Below are positions 32,216 through 42,904 of a stretch of 64,000 bases of DNA, piece by piece. This DNA is from Procambarus clarkii. Its lineage: Eukaryota; Arthropoda; Malacostraca; Decapoda; Cambaridae. The DNA lies in contig NC_091217.1 in assembly GCF_040958095.1 (NCBI RefSeq), positions 13,276,749-13,340,748 of the forward strand, written 5' to 3'. The position numbers were made by a program, and so were the translations under genes. Below the pieces are notes generated by a model. The model worked only from the letters and a program-made list of their open reading frames with translations. It was not told the origin of the DNA and made no database searches. The stretch's first letter is position 1; the number at the start of each line of letters is the position of its first letter.

Positions 32216-32548
32216 GTCTGATTTCTAAACAGGTGGGGAGTCTGACTTGGGCTAAGACTCCAGGCCAGCGCTGGCTTCAGGCTAGGGCGGGCTAGTGTTG
32301 ACGGCGTCACTAACCGTACACGTCCCATAGTACCCAAACACAGGAGACTGTAGCATATGGTGATCGCTAGACCAAGCCAATGGGAGCCCAACACGGCCAC
32401 TCACAGCACACATGCACCACTTCCAAATGGTTTCGCTAGATATTTAAAGATAAGACCCCCCCCCCTCTGGTGAGAAACAGGCAACCAATCAAAAGAAGGC
32501 ACCAAGCCCGGACGACTGCACAGCCCTGCACCCAGGGGAGAGACACAG
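32216..32548. other. No gene seen
   Basis: Mixed sequence leading into the next array; CCCTGCACCCAGGGGAGAGA just before 32549 looks like a diverged repeat unit. Confidence 0.5.
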
Positions 32549-34648
32549 CCCGGAAGACTACACAATACAGCCCTCAGGGCAGACACAGCCCGGAAGACTA
32601 CACAACACAGCCCGGAAGACTACACAACACAGCCCTCAGGGCAGACACAGCCCGGAAGACTACACAATACAGCCCTCAGGGCAGACACAGCCCGGAAGAC
32701 TACACAACACAGCCCGGAAGACTACACAACACAGCCCGGAAGACTACACAACACAGCCCTCAGGGCAGACACAGCCCGGAAGACTACACAATACAGCCCT
32801 CAGGGCAGACACAGCCCGGAAGACTACACAACACAGCCCGGAAGACTACACAACACAGCCCGGAAGACTACACAACACAGCCCTCAGGGCAGACACAGCC
32901 CGGAAGACTACACAATACAGCCCTCAGGGCAGACACAGCCCGGAAGACTACACAACACAGCCCTCAGGGCAGACACAGCCCGGAAGACTACACAACACAG
33001 CCCTCAGGGCAGACACAGCCCGGAAGACTACACAACACAGCCCGGAAGACTACACAACACAGCCCGGAAGACTACACAACACAGCCCTCAGGGCAGACAC
33101 AGCCCGGAAGACTACACAACACAGCCCAGAAGACTACACAATACAGCCCTCAGGGCAGACACAGCCCGGAAGACTACACAATACAGCCCTCAGGGCAGAC
33201 ACAGCCCGGAAGACTACACAACACAGCCCTCAGGGCAGACACAGCCCGGAAGACTACACAACACAGCCCGGAAGACTACACAACACAGCCCGGAAGACTA
33301 CACAACACAGCCCTCAGGGCAGACACAGCCCGGAAGACTACACAACACAGCCCGGAAGACTACACAACACAGCCCGGAAGACTACACAACACAGCCCGGA
33401 AGACTACACAACACAGCCCGGAAGACTACACAACACAGCCCGGAAGACTACACAACACAGCCCTCAGGGCAGACACAGCCCGGAAGACTACACAATACAG
33501 CCCTCAGGGCAGACACAGCCCGGAAGACTACACAACACAGCCCGGAAGACTACACAACACAGCCCGGAAGACTACACAACACAGCCCTCAGGGCAGACAC
33601 AGCCCGGAAGACTACACAACACAGCCCTCAGGGCAGACACAGCCCGGAAGACTACACAACACAGCCCTCAGGGCAGACACAGCCCGGAAGACTACACAAC
33701 ACAGCCCGGAAGACTACACAACACAGCCCGGAAGACTACACAACACAGCCCTCAGGGCAGACACAGCCCGGAAGACTACACAACACAGCCCGGAAGACTA
33801 CACAACACAGCCCGGAAGACTACACAACACAGCCCTCAGGGCAGACACAGCCCGGAAGACTACACAACACAGCCCGGAAGACTACACAACACAGCCCGGA
33901 AGACTACACAACACAGCCCGGAAGACTACACAACACAGCCCGGAAGACTACACAACACAGCCCTCAGGGCAGACACAGCCCGGAAGACTACACAACACAG
34001 CCCGGAAGACTACACAACACAGCCCGGAAGACTACACAACACAGCCCTCAGGGCAGACACAGCCCGGAAGACTACACAACACAGCCCTCAGGGCAGACAC
34101 AGCCCGGAAGACTACACAACACAGCCCTCAGGGCAGACACAGCCCGGAAGACTACACAACACAGCCCTCAGGGCAGACACAGCCCGGAAGACTACACAAC
34201 ACAGCCCTCAGGGCAGACACAGCCCGGAAGACTACACAACACAGCCCGGAAGACTACACAACACAGCCCGGAAGACTACACAAAACATCCCTCAGGGCAG
34301 ACACAGCCCAGAAGACTACACAACACAGCCCTCAGGGCAGACACAGCCCGGAAGACTACACAACACAGCCCGGAAGACTACACAACACAGCCCTCAGGGC
34401 AGACACAGCCCGGAAGACTACACAACACAGCCCGGAAGACTACACAACACAGCCCGGAAGACTACACAACACAGCCCTCAGGGCAGACACAGCCCGGAAG
34501 ACTACACAACACAGCCCGGAAGACTACACAACACAGCCCTCAGGGCAGACACAGCCCAGAAGACTACACAACACAGCCCTCAGGGCAGACACAGCCCAGA
34601 AGACTACACAACACAGCCCTCAGGGCAGACAGCCCTCAGGGCAGACAG
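32549..34648. repeat. Two-module array (22-bp A and 18-bp B)
   Basis: Module A is CCCGGAAGACTACACAACAC + AG (22 bp); module B is CCCTCAGGGCAGACACAG (18 bp). They are joined in irregular order: runs of one to six A followed by a single B. B is never doubled except at the extreme right end (34620-34648). A variant of A with AATACAG is, in every copy I read, directly followed by B. All plus-strand frames are stop-free, producing a 741-codon open frame that is not a gene by any other sign. Confidence 0.95.
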
Positions 34649-35075
34649 CAACTAAAGAAACGGCATGTTTTTCCTCTCATAACACCAAATGTTAACGGCT
34701 CTGGAGTTGGCTGCCTGTGGCCTTAAATGTCCTCGTAAGACAATGGGAAAACTCCCAGTGGAAGGTTTTGTAAGGCACTGATATTTCTGAGATGTGACAG
34801 TGTCATATGCCAGAGGGTCAGGATATCTACCACTCAACATTGAATAACAATACAAAATATGGTTTTAAATATTATATTAAAGACTTTATGGCAAGCCTAA
34901 CATTAGATTAAATTTCAGATTCGAAAATCGTTGTATTTATTAAATTTCTCTGATACAAATTTTAGATTTATATATAAGGCTATTCAGGATAATAATTTTC
35001 TAAAGTGAACTTGCGCGTTAAGTTTGAGGTCAAAAAGTAAGATCATATTTAAAGTGGAGTTTACAATGTCATTAA
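34649..35075. other. No gene seen
   Basis: AT-rich sequence between an array and a SINE. Confidence 0.5.
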
Positions 35076-35276
35076 TACTTTTTTGTTGAGGGGAGGGAAT
35101 TTATCAGGGGAAAGCGCCAAGCCATTATGACTATACAGTACTGGGAAGGGGTCTGGATAATGATTTTATGATGGGACGGGGGGAAGGAATTGTGCCCAAC
35201 CACTAGGACGGTCGGGGATTGAACGCCGGCCTGCATGAAGGGAGACCGTAGCTCTACTGTCCAACCCAAGTGGTTG
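35076..35276 (-). mobile_element. tRNA-derived SINE, family B
   Basis: Minus strand: AACCACTTGGGTTGGACAGTAGAGC (A box region at 35275-35250), GGCGTTCAATCCCCGACCG (B box, near 35215), GTGGTTGGGCACAATTCC and GTATAGTCATAATGGCTTGG. It matches the copy at 684-915. Confidence 0.7.
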
Positions 35277-35461
35277 GTTAGCTCAATAAGAAGCTAAAGC
35301 TTGGTAATAACGTCCTTGTAACGTGCACCATGATTATTGAACTGTGATGACAAATGTTGGTTTGTGAGTACTTTATGCAACTGTGTTATGCAACACGGTA
35401 TGACCTGAGCTGCTTTGTTGACCACTACGGTGCATCACGCCGCTTCTGGCCACCTGTACTG

Positions 35462-35580
35462 TGCACCCCACTTCTGTTGACCACAGTACTGTGTACCCTG
35501 CCTCTGTTGACCACAGTACTGTGTACCCCGCCTCTGTTGACCACAGTACTGTGTACCCCGCCTCTGTTGATCACAGTACT
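35462..35580. repeat. 30-bp minisatellite, four copies
   Basis: The unit CCTCTGTTGACCACAGTACT + GTGTACCCCG, period 30 bp. Confidence 0.9.
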
Positions 35581-35735
35581 TTGCTCACCACACTTTGCTC
35601 ACTACACTTTGTTCTCTACACTTTGCTCTCTACACTTTGCTCTCTACACTTTGCTCTCTACACTTTGCTCACCACACTTTGCTCTCTACACTTTGCTCAC
35701 CACACTTTGTTCACTACACTTTGCTCCGTCCTTCC
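35581..35735. repeat. ~14-bp minisatellite
   Basis: Copies of CACTTTGCTCTCTA with a TCACCA variant, period about 14 bp. Confidence 0.85.
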
Positions 35736-35755
35736 TCTTCCTTCCTACACTTCTG

Positions 35756-36024
35756 TTCTCCCCTCTCAACCAGTCTCTCCCCCCTCTCAACCAGTCTCTC
35801 CCCCCTCTCAACCAGTCTCTCCCCCCTCTCAACCAGTCTCTCCCCCCTCTCAACCAGTTTTTCTCCCCTCTCAACCAGTCTCTCTCCCCTCTCAACCAGT
35901 CTCCCCTCTCAACCAGTCTCTCTCCCCCCTCTCAACCAGTCTCCCCTCTCAACCAGTCTCTCTCCCCCCTCTCAACCAGTCTCTCTCTCCCCTCTCAACC
36001 AGTCTCCCTCCCCTCTCAACCACG
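35756..36024. repeat. ~21-bp pyrimidine-rich minisatellite
   Basis: The unit TCTCAACCAGTCTCTCCCCCC varies in C-run length and loses six bases in some copies. About 13 copies. Confidence 0.9.
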
Positions 36025-36254
36025 GCCGTCTCCCTGTCCTATTCAACTTTTCCTTTTCCATACAGAAAGTGGTTCATTAAATATATGTGAAAATATTAGT
36101 CAATAATAAAGTGAAGGTGTTTGTGCATGAGGAGTTAGTGAGTGGTGTTGACTGTGGTTATCTCTCATGAAGATAACGCCTCTCAGCTGCAAGTGATAAC
36201 CAGGCGTTACCAAGCCTAGCTCTCACGTCCTGAGAGAAGGAAAGTGTTTTCTCT

Positions 36255-36478
36255 CCTAGTATCTCAGCTCTCACTGTACCTGGTCCAGCTCTCACTGTAC
36301 CTGGTCCAGCTCTCACTGTACCTGGTCCAGCTCTCACTGTACCTGGTCCGGGTCTCACTGTACCTGGTCCAGCTCTCACTGTACCTGGTCCAGCTCTCGG
36401 TGTACCTGGTCCAGCTCTCACTGTACCTGGTCCAGCTGTCACTGTACCTGGTCCAGCTCTCACTGTACCTCGCAGGAG
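36255..36478. repeat. 21-bp minisatellite, about ten copies
   Basis: The unit CAGCTCTCACTGTACCTGGTC with single-base variants. Confidence 0.95.
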
Positions 36479-36982
36479 AAACTCTATAATGCCGTTATTT
36501 CTTAACCTGTCGCCCTGGTGCTATCATGACTGACCTATGACGCTCCCATACCTTCCCCCTCACATATATGTCATCTTGGAAAATTGTTTGAGACTATGCC
36601 CAAGCGTCTGGTCTAGCCCGGACAACGAAACATTCTCGTTTATAGAGATATATTCATGTTACTCTTGTGTGGTGTGAGAGTCATGGCCGCTACAGTCATC
36701 AGACGGACCAACAAAAGAAGCGCTTTAATACTTTATTGTCAACACCTGGATGACAGGTGAGGCGCCCCACAGCCCTCAAGACCAGCACCAGAATTTAAAT
36801 TAAATTGTATTTTTGTAACTTAAAACTTTATCTTATCTAAAGTAACTTAACCAACTTTATCCCCTATAAAGTTGGTCAGAAATGAGAAGTGGACTTTTGG
36901 GGAGAGTAATTGAGTCTGAGAAAGATGTAGCCTGAGTGTGTATCTTCACCTAAGAAGAGGTAAGTCTGCAGACGAGGAGTCA
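36479..36982. other. No gene seen
   Basis: Mixed unique-looking sequence; no supported feature. Confidence 0.5.
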
Positions 36983-37077
36983 CAATAACGTGGCCGAAGA
37001 CATGGTGACCAGACCACACATGAGGAGACGACGACGTTTCGGTCCGTCCTGGACCATTTTCAAGTCGATTGTCTTGA
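36983..37077. repeat. Single arm of a foldback repeat family
   Basis: GACGACGACGTTTCGGTCCG, CCTGGACCATTTTCAAGTCG and ACCAGACCACACATGAGGAG match one arm of the hairpin at 63806-64000. The other arm is absent. Confidence 0.75.
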
Positions 37078-37209
37078 TAAACGTAAGTATGTGGTGGTGG
37101 CCGTCGCTGATAACATGATAGTAGATGATAACATGCATGTTGTGGGCAGTGACCTGCCAGGCTCCACAGTCAGCTCGTTAACCCGGCGCCTCCACCCACC
37201 CATCATTCC

Positions 37210-38090
37210 CTACAATGACTCCCTTTCATTGTCTTCCATTGCCATCTTGAAACTCTTATCTGAATTCAAAGAATTACTTCTTAATCCCTTAACTTTTGCT
37301 TCCTGACACTGTCTATTAAACCATGGGTTATTATATTCCCTCTTGCTTTTTTCCTTTACTGTTGGAATAAATCTCTCTTCAGCCTCCTTGCATTTCCATA
37401 TGACTTGGTTAATCATATCTTGCACTGTTTTTCCTCTAATTTCTTCCTCCCACTGCACTTCTCCCAGGTAGTCCCTTATCCTCCTGTAGTCCCCTCTTCT
37501 GTAATCAAGTCTCCTTACTCGGACCTCTTGTCCTTTGGTCACAATTTTAAGCTCCATCATGTAGTCAAAGACTAGGACACAATGGTCAATGGCTCCTAGT
37601 GGTATTTCATGTTCTAAATGCTCGATGTCTTCTACATTCTGGGTGAAAACGAGGTCTAATAGGCTGGGCGTATCCCCTCCTCTTTCCCTAGTGTCTTCCT
37701 TCACATGTTGTGTTAGGAAATTCCTGTCAATAACGTCTACCAGCTTCGCTCCCCAGGTCTCCTCCCCGCCATGGGGATTCCTCGTTTCCCAATCTATCTC
37801 TCCGTGGTTTAGGTCCCCCATGACCAGCAGCTTCGCTCTCATTCTATGCGCTATAGTTGCTGCCCTCTGCAGTTCATCTATGCATGCCTTGTTGCTGTCC
37901 AGCAAGGGGCAAGGGTACTCATACTCCTGCCTGGGCCATTTACTGTTTGGTGGGGGATTATAGAGTATCAAGATTACAGTCTTCTTCCCATCCACTGTCA
38001 GAGTTCCATGTATGGATCTCGTGATTTCGTTGGTACCCGGATTTTCCAGCTCATCAAACTTCCATTTCCGCTTTATTAGGAGTGCCACTC
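37210..38090 (-). pseudogene. CR1-group LINE endonuclease fragment beside (TG)n
   Basis: The minus strand is open for 292 codons. Motifs of the endonuclease/exonuclease/phosphatase fold in order: GVALLIKRKWKF, VILILYNPPP (near 37975), LLVMGDLNHGEIDW (near 37830, catalytic Asp and Asn), LLDLVFTQN (near 37645) and GAIDHCVLVFDY (near 37590; Asp-His pair). A linker with NPWFNRQCQEAK follows. The first motifs (N and TETW) are missing on the 5' side, where the sequence stops at a TG run (38093). No RT follows on the 3' side. It is related to, but diverged from, the LINE at 2170-4460. Confidence 0.8.
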
Positions 38091-38092
38091 CT

Positions 38093-38179
<87 letters not shown>
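38093..38179. repeat. (TG)n microsatellite, about 43 units
   Basis: A pure TG run, ending in a short CGCGCG patch (38184-38193). Confidence 0.97.
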
Positions 38180-38180
<1 letters not shown>

Positions 38181-38204
38181 TGTGCGCGCGCGCGTCTACT
38201 CCTT

Positions 38205-38830
38205 TTGCCAGTCAACCCGCCAGACATTATAACCATAATCCACTCACTTAAAACCAAAGTTGGTAACATTACTAAAATGCCAACCATGATATACAAGACT
38301 GGTACACGTGTCTTTGTACCAGCCATAGCTCGGATTTTCAACAAATCTTGTCTCAAACTTTTCCCGATATACTAAAAGCAAAGCAAAGGTAACTCCAATT
38401 GATGAAGCGGGTGATACAACAGACATAAACGATTACAGACCAATATCAAACCTACCAATATTATTGCAAATATTTACAAACATTATTTAGAAACTGGTGT
38501 ACTCCTACTTTGTATGGGTAGGAATACAGATATATACAGTAGAAGTACCCTACGTTCCAGTCAGTACATTGTACAATGATGCCATTATAAGTTTACTTGA
38601 CTTAATCTACACAGCCCTTGACAAAAATTAGTTCCCAACTGAGCTCTTCATTGACCTGAGAAAAGTTTTTTTTACTGTAAATCTAATAAGTAATCTATTT
38701 AAACTTTATCACTACGGAATTCGAGGTTTGGCTGTAAACTATATCCGATCATATCTCAACAACAGCTACCAATATGCAGTCATCAATTATTTAACCTCTC
38801 CCATTAACCACAAGAGTGCCACAGGCCACC
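38205..38830 (+). pseudogene. Decayed L2-type LINE RT fragment
   Basis: Plus strand, several frames: the sequence parallels the element at 49880-53345 from its 'SLKTKSGALEEIPTLIYK' region (here HSLKTKVGNITKMPTMIYKT, 38245-38300) through DINDYRPISNLP (38430-38460), ELFIDLRKVF (38640-38670; motif A), LYHYGIRG (38705-38730) and the start of the motif B area. Stops and frame changes are many. An old copy. Confidence 0.7.
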
Positions 38831-38849
38831 ACTTCATTACTTCTCGTAT

Positions 38850-39335
38850 TTTGTTTTACCTGAGGGCCACTAACTATCTCTAGTAGCTTCGACGGGGACA
38901 GTAAGCCAATGACTTGTCAAAGGTCCTCCCCCCCCCCCCATTGTTCCCGGCGATTTGTACTGCAGAAATGTGTTGGCATATACGGTTCGGCGAGTAGACA
39001 GTTCCATGGGTTTATAACCCTATGGGTGACACATATCTCTTGTTTTCTGTTCTACATTGTGGCTTGTTGAGTTTGAAGTTGTTGCTCCTTGTGTTACATG
39101 TGACCTTTTAAAGAAGTGGTCTGGATTAATATCCTTCAGCTTGTTCAGCATTGTAAGTTTCGCTATCAGTCTTGTCATGGCTGGTTTGCAGTATTGTTAG
39201 TCCTGTGGCCCACAGCCGTTCCTGGCATGGGAGATGAGCTAGTTATGTGATGACTTTTGTTGCTGTGTTGAACTGTCTCCAAAGCACTCCTTTGAAAGTG
39301 GGGGTCTCCAAGCTTGGATACAGTAGTCCAAGTTC
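38850..39335 (-). mobile_element. CR1-group LINE (family D) 3' fragment
   Basis: The minus strand holds the C-terminal codons and 3' end of the family better preserved at 54955-57180. Shared blocks: CCTGAGGGCCACTAACTA (38860), GACTTGTCAAAGGTCC (38910), TTCCATGGGTTTATAACCC (39003), GTGGCTTGTTGAGTTTGAA (39060) and TGACTTTTGTTGCTG (39250). Coding is broken. Confidence 0.7.
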
Positions 39336-39510
39336 GTCCGCGACTCATAATCGGGAATTCCGGGTTCAAATCCCGGGCAGGAGAGAAATGGATGGGCTTT
39401 CAGCTTTCCAGTCACTGAATGTCCTTGTTCATCTAGCAGTAAATAGGTGCCCAGGAGTTAGTCAGCTTGTGGGATTGCGTCCTGGGGAGGGTCAGTAATT
39501 TGACCTTGGA
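39336..39510 (+). mobile_element. tRNA-derived SINE, family A variant
   Basis: B box CCGGGTTCAAATCCCGGG near 39360, then CAGTCACTGAATGTCC, CAGTAAATAGGTGCCCAGG and GGATTGCGTCCTGGGGAGGG. It ends GGGTCAGTAATTTG, like the copy at 9248-9450. Confidence 0.7.
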
Positions 39511-40330
39511 GTGGACCTCGATATATGGCTAACATGTATATATACACTGGGCGCCTGTCCGACACATTGAATTACAATTATGCAGTCATCGGGAGGATAA
39601 ACCCTTTATGCAAACTGCACGTACCATCAAGAAGAAGAAGAATAACTATTCATTGCTGGCTGAAGAAAGCTTGAGGACATAAAACCGGGAAGACTGGGTC
39701 CCAGAGGAAGGTTTAGAGATGATTCTCGTGGTCCAGGAGGAGGTAAGCTGATCAATTAGGCCACAAGGAGTGCTGGGTATTGTGGGAAAGTGCGCCGTAC
39801 CTTGTCGAAAGGAGGGGCGTGTAGAACACGAACGAACGTAGAGAAGTTAGCCCCGCAACCAGTAAAGAATAAAAGAAAATGTGACAAAGAAACGAAAAAT
39901 GCAAAACACTAAGAGGGAAACAAAAGTAAACAAAGTATATGAATCAGTTCCGGGCAAGGCAGATAGGGAGCAGGACGGAGATGAAGAAGGATTGATGTAA
40001 AGACGGAGACAGTGGGCTAAACGGATGGCGAAAATGGGTTGAACAGAGGATGTTAGATGGGCCAAACATGGGTGGGACAGACATATGCCGCAGTAGCAAT
40101 GAACAAGAACCGGAGATGGGTCGACAGAGGTACGGAAAGGCAGTGTGGGCCGTACAAGTGTCGAAAGTGGGTTGGAATGAAGCCAAATGTGGGCTTAACC
40201 GGGGCCAAATGTGGACCAGACAAGGGCCAAGTGTGTGCCGGACAGGGGCTAAAGAGTAGACTTGATGTCGCTGGGTAGCGTCGCAGAGAAAGAACGCCAC
40301 GACAAACCAGAGAAGTAGTACATAGAGGAT
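39511..40330. other. No gene seen
   Basis: Mixed sequence. A purine-rich stretch lies at 39850-39935 and loose repetition of GGCCAAATGTGGACC-like phrases at 40190-40250. Nothing codes convincingly. Confidence 0.5.
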
Positions 40331-40416
40331 AATCACACTAACGTGACTGCATCAATGAGAAAATCCTTAGGAGCTCCTACGGATTTTCTCATTGATGCAG
40401 TCACGTTAGTGTGATT
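40331..40416. repeat. 86-bp near-perfect palindrome, no spacer
   Basis: Two 43-bp arms are symmetric about GAG|CTC at 40373/40374, with a single mismatched pair. Each arm (CCTACGGATTTTCTCATTGA, GCAGTCACGTTAGTGTGATT) looks like the tail of the SINE family C: the block GGATCCTACGGATTTTCTCA also closes the copy ending at 40680. Confidence 0.9.
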
Positions 40417-40559
40417 ACTCTCTGTATTAAAAAGAGGAGCGTCAGAGGTAGAACAAGTCCAAGATGTCAGAGCCAGAGACGCATGGAGGGATTGTGTGAA
40501 AATTTTGTTCCGACTTCAGTAAAAGCCTCCGGAAATCCTTGTGGATTTAGTAGAACTCC

Positions 40560-40680
40560 AGGTTGCAATCCTTTTACCATGTCGTGATGTAGTCGCTAGA
40601 AGTGTGCACGTGGGAACATCCACCGCATAGGTTCGAACCCTCACCACGGATCCTACGGATTTTCTCAAGAGAAGTAGTGC
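40560..40680 (+). mobile_element. tRNA-derived SINE, family C
   Basis: GTCGTGATGTAGTCGCTAGAAG (A box region), CATAGGTTCGAACCCTCACC (B box) and CACGGATCCTACGGATTTTC. The head matches 11645-11768 on the other strand. Confidence 0.65.
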
Positions 40681-41254
40681 TGACGTTAGACATTTGTATT
40701 TTATTTTCTTCTTTTTTAAGATATAAGCAGTTTGTGTGAAGGTTTTCCTCCTTAGATGACTGCACAAGAGAGAATATTGGCAGACGCGTCATACTGGCAC
40801 GTCAGTGTTTATTTGGTAATGCTTTGAAGCAGTTGTTGTTTTCAGTTGACACAATGGCGACGACTAGGCCACGTGTGTTTTAGAGTTAGACTTATTGCAC
40901 ATAATGGCGTGGACTGGATGTTATGTTTAGAGTTAGTGGATCCTTGCAGTTTTTTTCTTTAGTTAGCGTTTCTAGGTTTTCGTTTTCTATGTTTGATTGT
41001 CCCGGGGATTTGAGGTTTAAGAGTAGGTCAAAGGTGGCCTAATTTTTGGTTGATTGGAGATATTTAGCCCATGCTTTGGCTATTTATATTTTATATATAA
41101 GATTTTATATATAAGGTTATATTTTATGTACAAGGTTAACGGCACTAAGTCGTTAATTAAGAATATATAGCTTAATGTTAATTAATATATAGCTTAATAT
41201 TATAGCTTAATATTATATAGCTTAACGTTAATTAAGACTATATAGCTTAATGTA
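40681..41254. other. AT-rich, no gene seen
   Basis: From 41085 there are imperfect repeats of TATATAGCTTAATGTTAATTA. No gene. Confidence 0.5.
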
Positions 41255-41372
41255 ATGTTCAGCTCCCTTGTTTAAATCCCTAAACTTGCTAAATATTAAC
41301 TCCGTCCGCACATTCTCTTGTGTCAACTACATTTACAAAACCCTGTTCTTAATCTTACCCTTTCAGTCATAT
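41255..41372 (+). pseudogene. L2-type LINE scrap joined to an AT tract
   Basis: The reading SLNLLNINSVRTFSCVNYIYKTLF matches SLNMLDIKSLHILSCVLYIYKTL of the element ending at 53023. Then TTAATCTTACCCTTTCAGTC and ATATTCAACAATATAT resemble the end of the Penelope-like element (44990-45030) just before an AT run. Confidence 0.5.
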
Positions 41373-41373
41373 T

Positions 41374-41447
<74 letters not shown>
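41373..41447. repeat. (AT)n microsatellite
   Basis: An AT run of about 37 units. Confidence 0.95.
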
Positions 41448-41450
<3 letters not shown>

Positions 41451-41734
41451 GGAAAGGTTTGTTCGAGGGTGAAGGTCAGACGCTTGGGGCTAGCTTCACC
41501 CAACTGTTCCCAGTAACTGCTGTTTAGATCGTGCCCATCATGGGCGGGTTAGGAATGGCTTGAAAGAAACAAGTGCCAATGTGAACCCCTTGAAAAATCT
41601 CACTCTACTTTATGCACTGATCATGCCAAAATAAAAACTCCAATCATAGTACTTACCCTTGAACTCTAAATAAACTTTTATGATATGGAATTTGTGTTAA
41701 TGTCTGGTGATTATCGTTTATAAACGATACTCGC

Positions 41735-41885
41735 TCTCCTCTCACTATACTACACGCTAATCTATCTCCATCTTACATAAGGTATCTGTGCATGGGGTTC
41801 AACCACTGCAAACTACCTCAAGCCCATCATCACCCAGCAAAAATCTATCAGAACAATAACTAATTCTGTTTTCATTCATTTTTTC
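41735..41885 (+). pseudogene. L2-type LINE scrap
   Basis: Reads like SLLSLYYTLIYLHLT.GICAWGSTTANYLKPIITQQKSIRTI, the region just before the part found at 41255-41372, so the two pieces are in the wrong order. Confidence 0.5.
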
Positions 41886-41939
41886 ACTAACAGCATTCAG
41901 GGAAAAACTTGCCATTTACCTCTGAATACGTAAGAGTGT

Positions 41940-42803
41940 TCGCTTTTCCTACCACCCCCCTTTTTTATGGTGTACACTTTATTATGCAAGGTTATACAGT
42001 TACATATCTGATTTTATAAAAAAAAAAAATGAACTTTAAGAGGACACAAAAAAAAGTTCGCTTCCTAGAGGCTGTAGATTTCCTCGAACTCCTCCGACGC
42101 CGGGCATGAATCGAGGATGCAGCGAGCATTCCCCCTCTGGATCGCGACACTGAGGCGCTGAAAGAGAAAACTTGCCGCTCTAGGGGTCTCTTGTGGTGTC
42201 AATGAGCTTGGAACCAAGATCCTTAAGAAACCTTCTTGCACTCCCTCCCCATGGGCCTAGGGTCTCAGACCCTATTGGAACGAAGTTGTACCGATGATCT
42301 AATTGCCTGTACTTGGCTGACTTGTCTCTTTCTCTGTGTGTCGCCGCGGCTCATGCTGTGCCGGCAGAGAGGTTGATGTATGTGGTTGCCAGTGTGGATA
42401 CACAAGTATAGTCCCATGCCAACTGTCTGCCACCCTTCCACGGTCGCAGTGTAATTCCATCTGGTCGGCCGGCAAAGCTAATAGAGTCACAGTTCAGTAA
42501 GTTGCGGGGCTCTCTCTCCGCTGGTCACTGAGCAGAGGCAAGGCTTCTTTTAATGATGTCATTGACTTCGTCGTGTCTAGTGTGCCAACCACCAAATTTT
42601 CCACAGTGCAGGACATGCAGTCCATATTCGTCAGCATCTGCCTCGCTGCAAATACACCTATGAACAGTGTGGATAAGGGCAGCAAGACGGAGAGCGACTG
42701 CAATACGGAGCTCCTGCGGATCAAGACGTGTGCCTGTCGCAGACATAGGGACTGCCAAAAGGAAGTCCCCTGCATGGGGAGCCTGCACAGCTGTGAGGCG
42801 TGT
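41940..42803 (-). pseudogene. CCHC + PD-(D/E)XK-like module, left inverted copy
   Basis: Minus strand from 42803: [37 protein letters not shown], a finger C-x-C...GLHVLHC...RH, NDIIKRSL (stop at 42525), then in other frames a RPDGITL-like motif (about 42445), WDYTCVSTLATTY (about 42410) and SFLFQRLSVAIQRGNAR (near 42120). The same order occurs intact on the plus strand at 45088-45840. Frame changes near 42525 and later break this copy. The 3' side has AATAAA near 41970 (minus strand), and repeat homology continues beyond it to about 41900. Confidence 0.75.
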
Positions 42804-42818
42804 ATATATATATATATG

Positions 42819-42820
42819 TG

Positions 42821-42898
<78 letters not shown>
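42819..42898. repeat. (AT)n microsatellite at PLE left edge
   Basis: An AT run of about 40 units between the endonuclease module and the Penelope-like element. Confidence 0.95.
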
Positions 42899-42903
<5 letters not shown>

Positions 42904-42904
42904 A

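Noticed and set aside
32549-34648. CRISPR-like repeat/spacer alternation of A and B modules
   Set aside because: The B 'spacer' is nearly invariant and A can be adjacent to A, so it is a compound minisatellite.
32470-34695. 741-codon frame that could be read as a repetitive Gln/Thr-rich protein
   Set aside because: Entirely a two-module tandem array with irregular order; the amino-acid repeat changes phase with each module.
42667-42904. N-terminal extension of the Penelope frame through the AT run
   Set aside because: The first ~80 codons read antisense through the left endonuclease module and the AT repeat, and are not part of the RT family.
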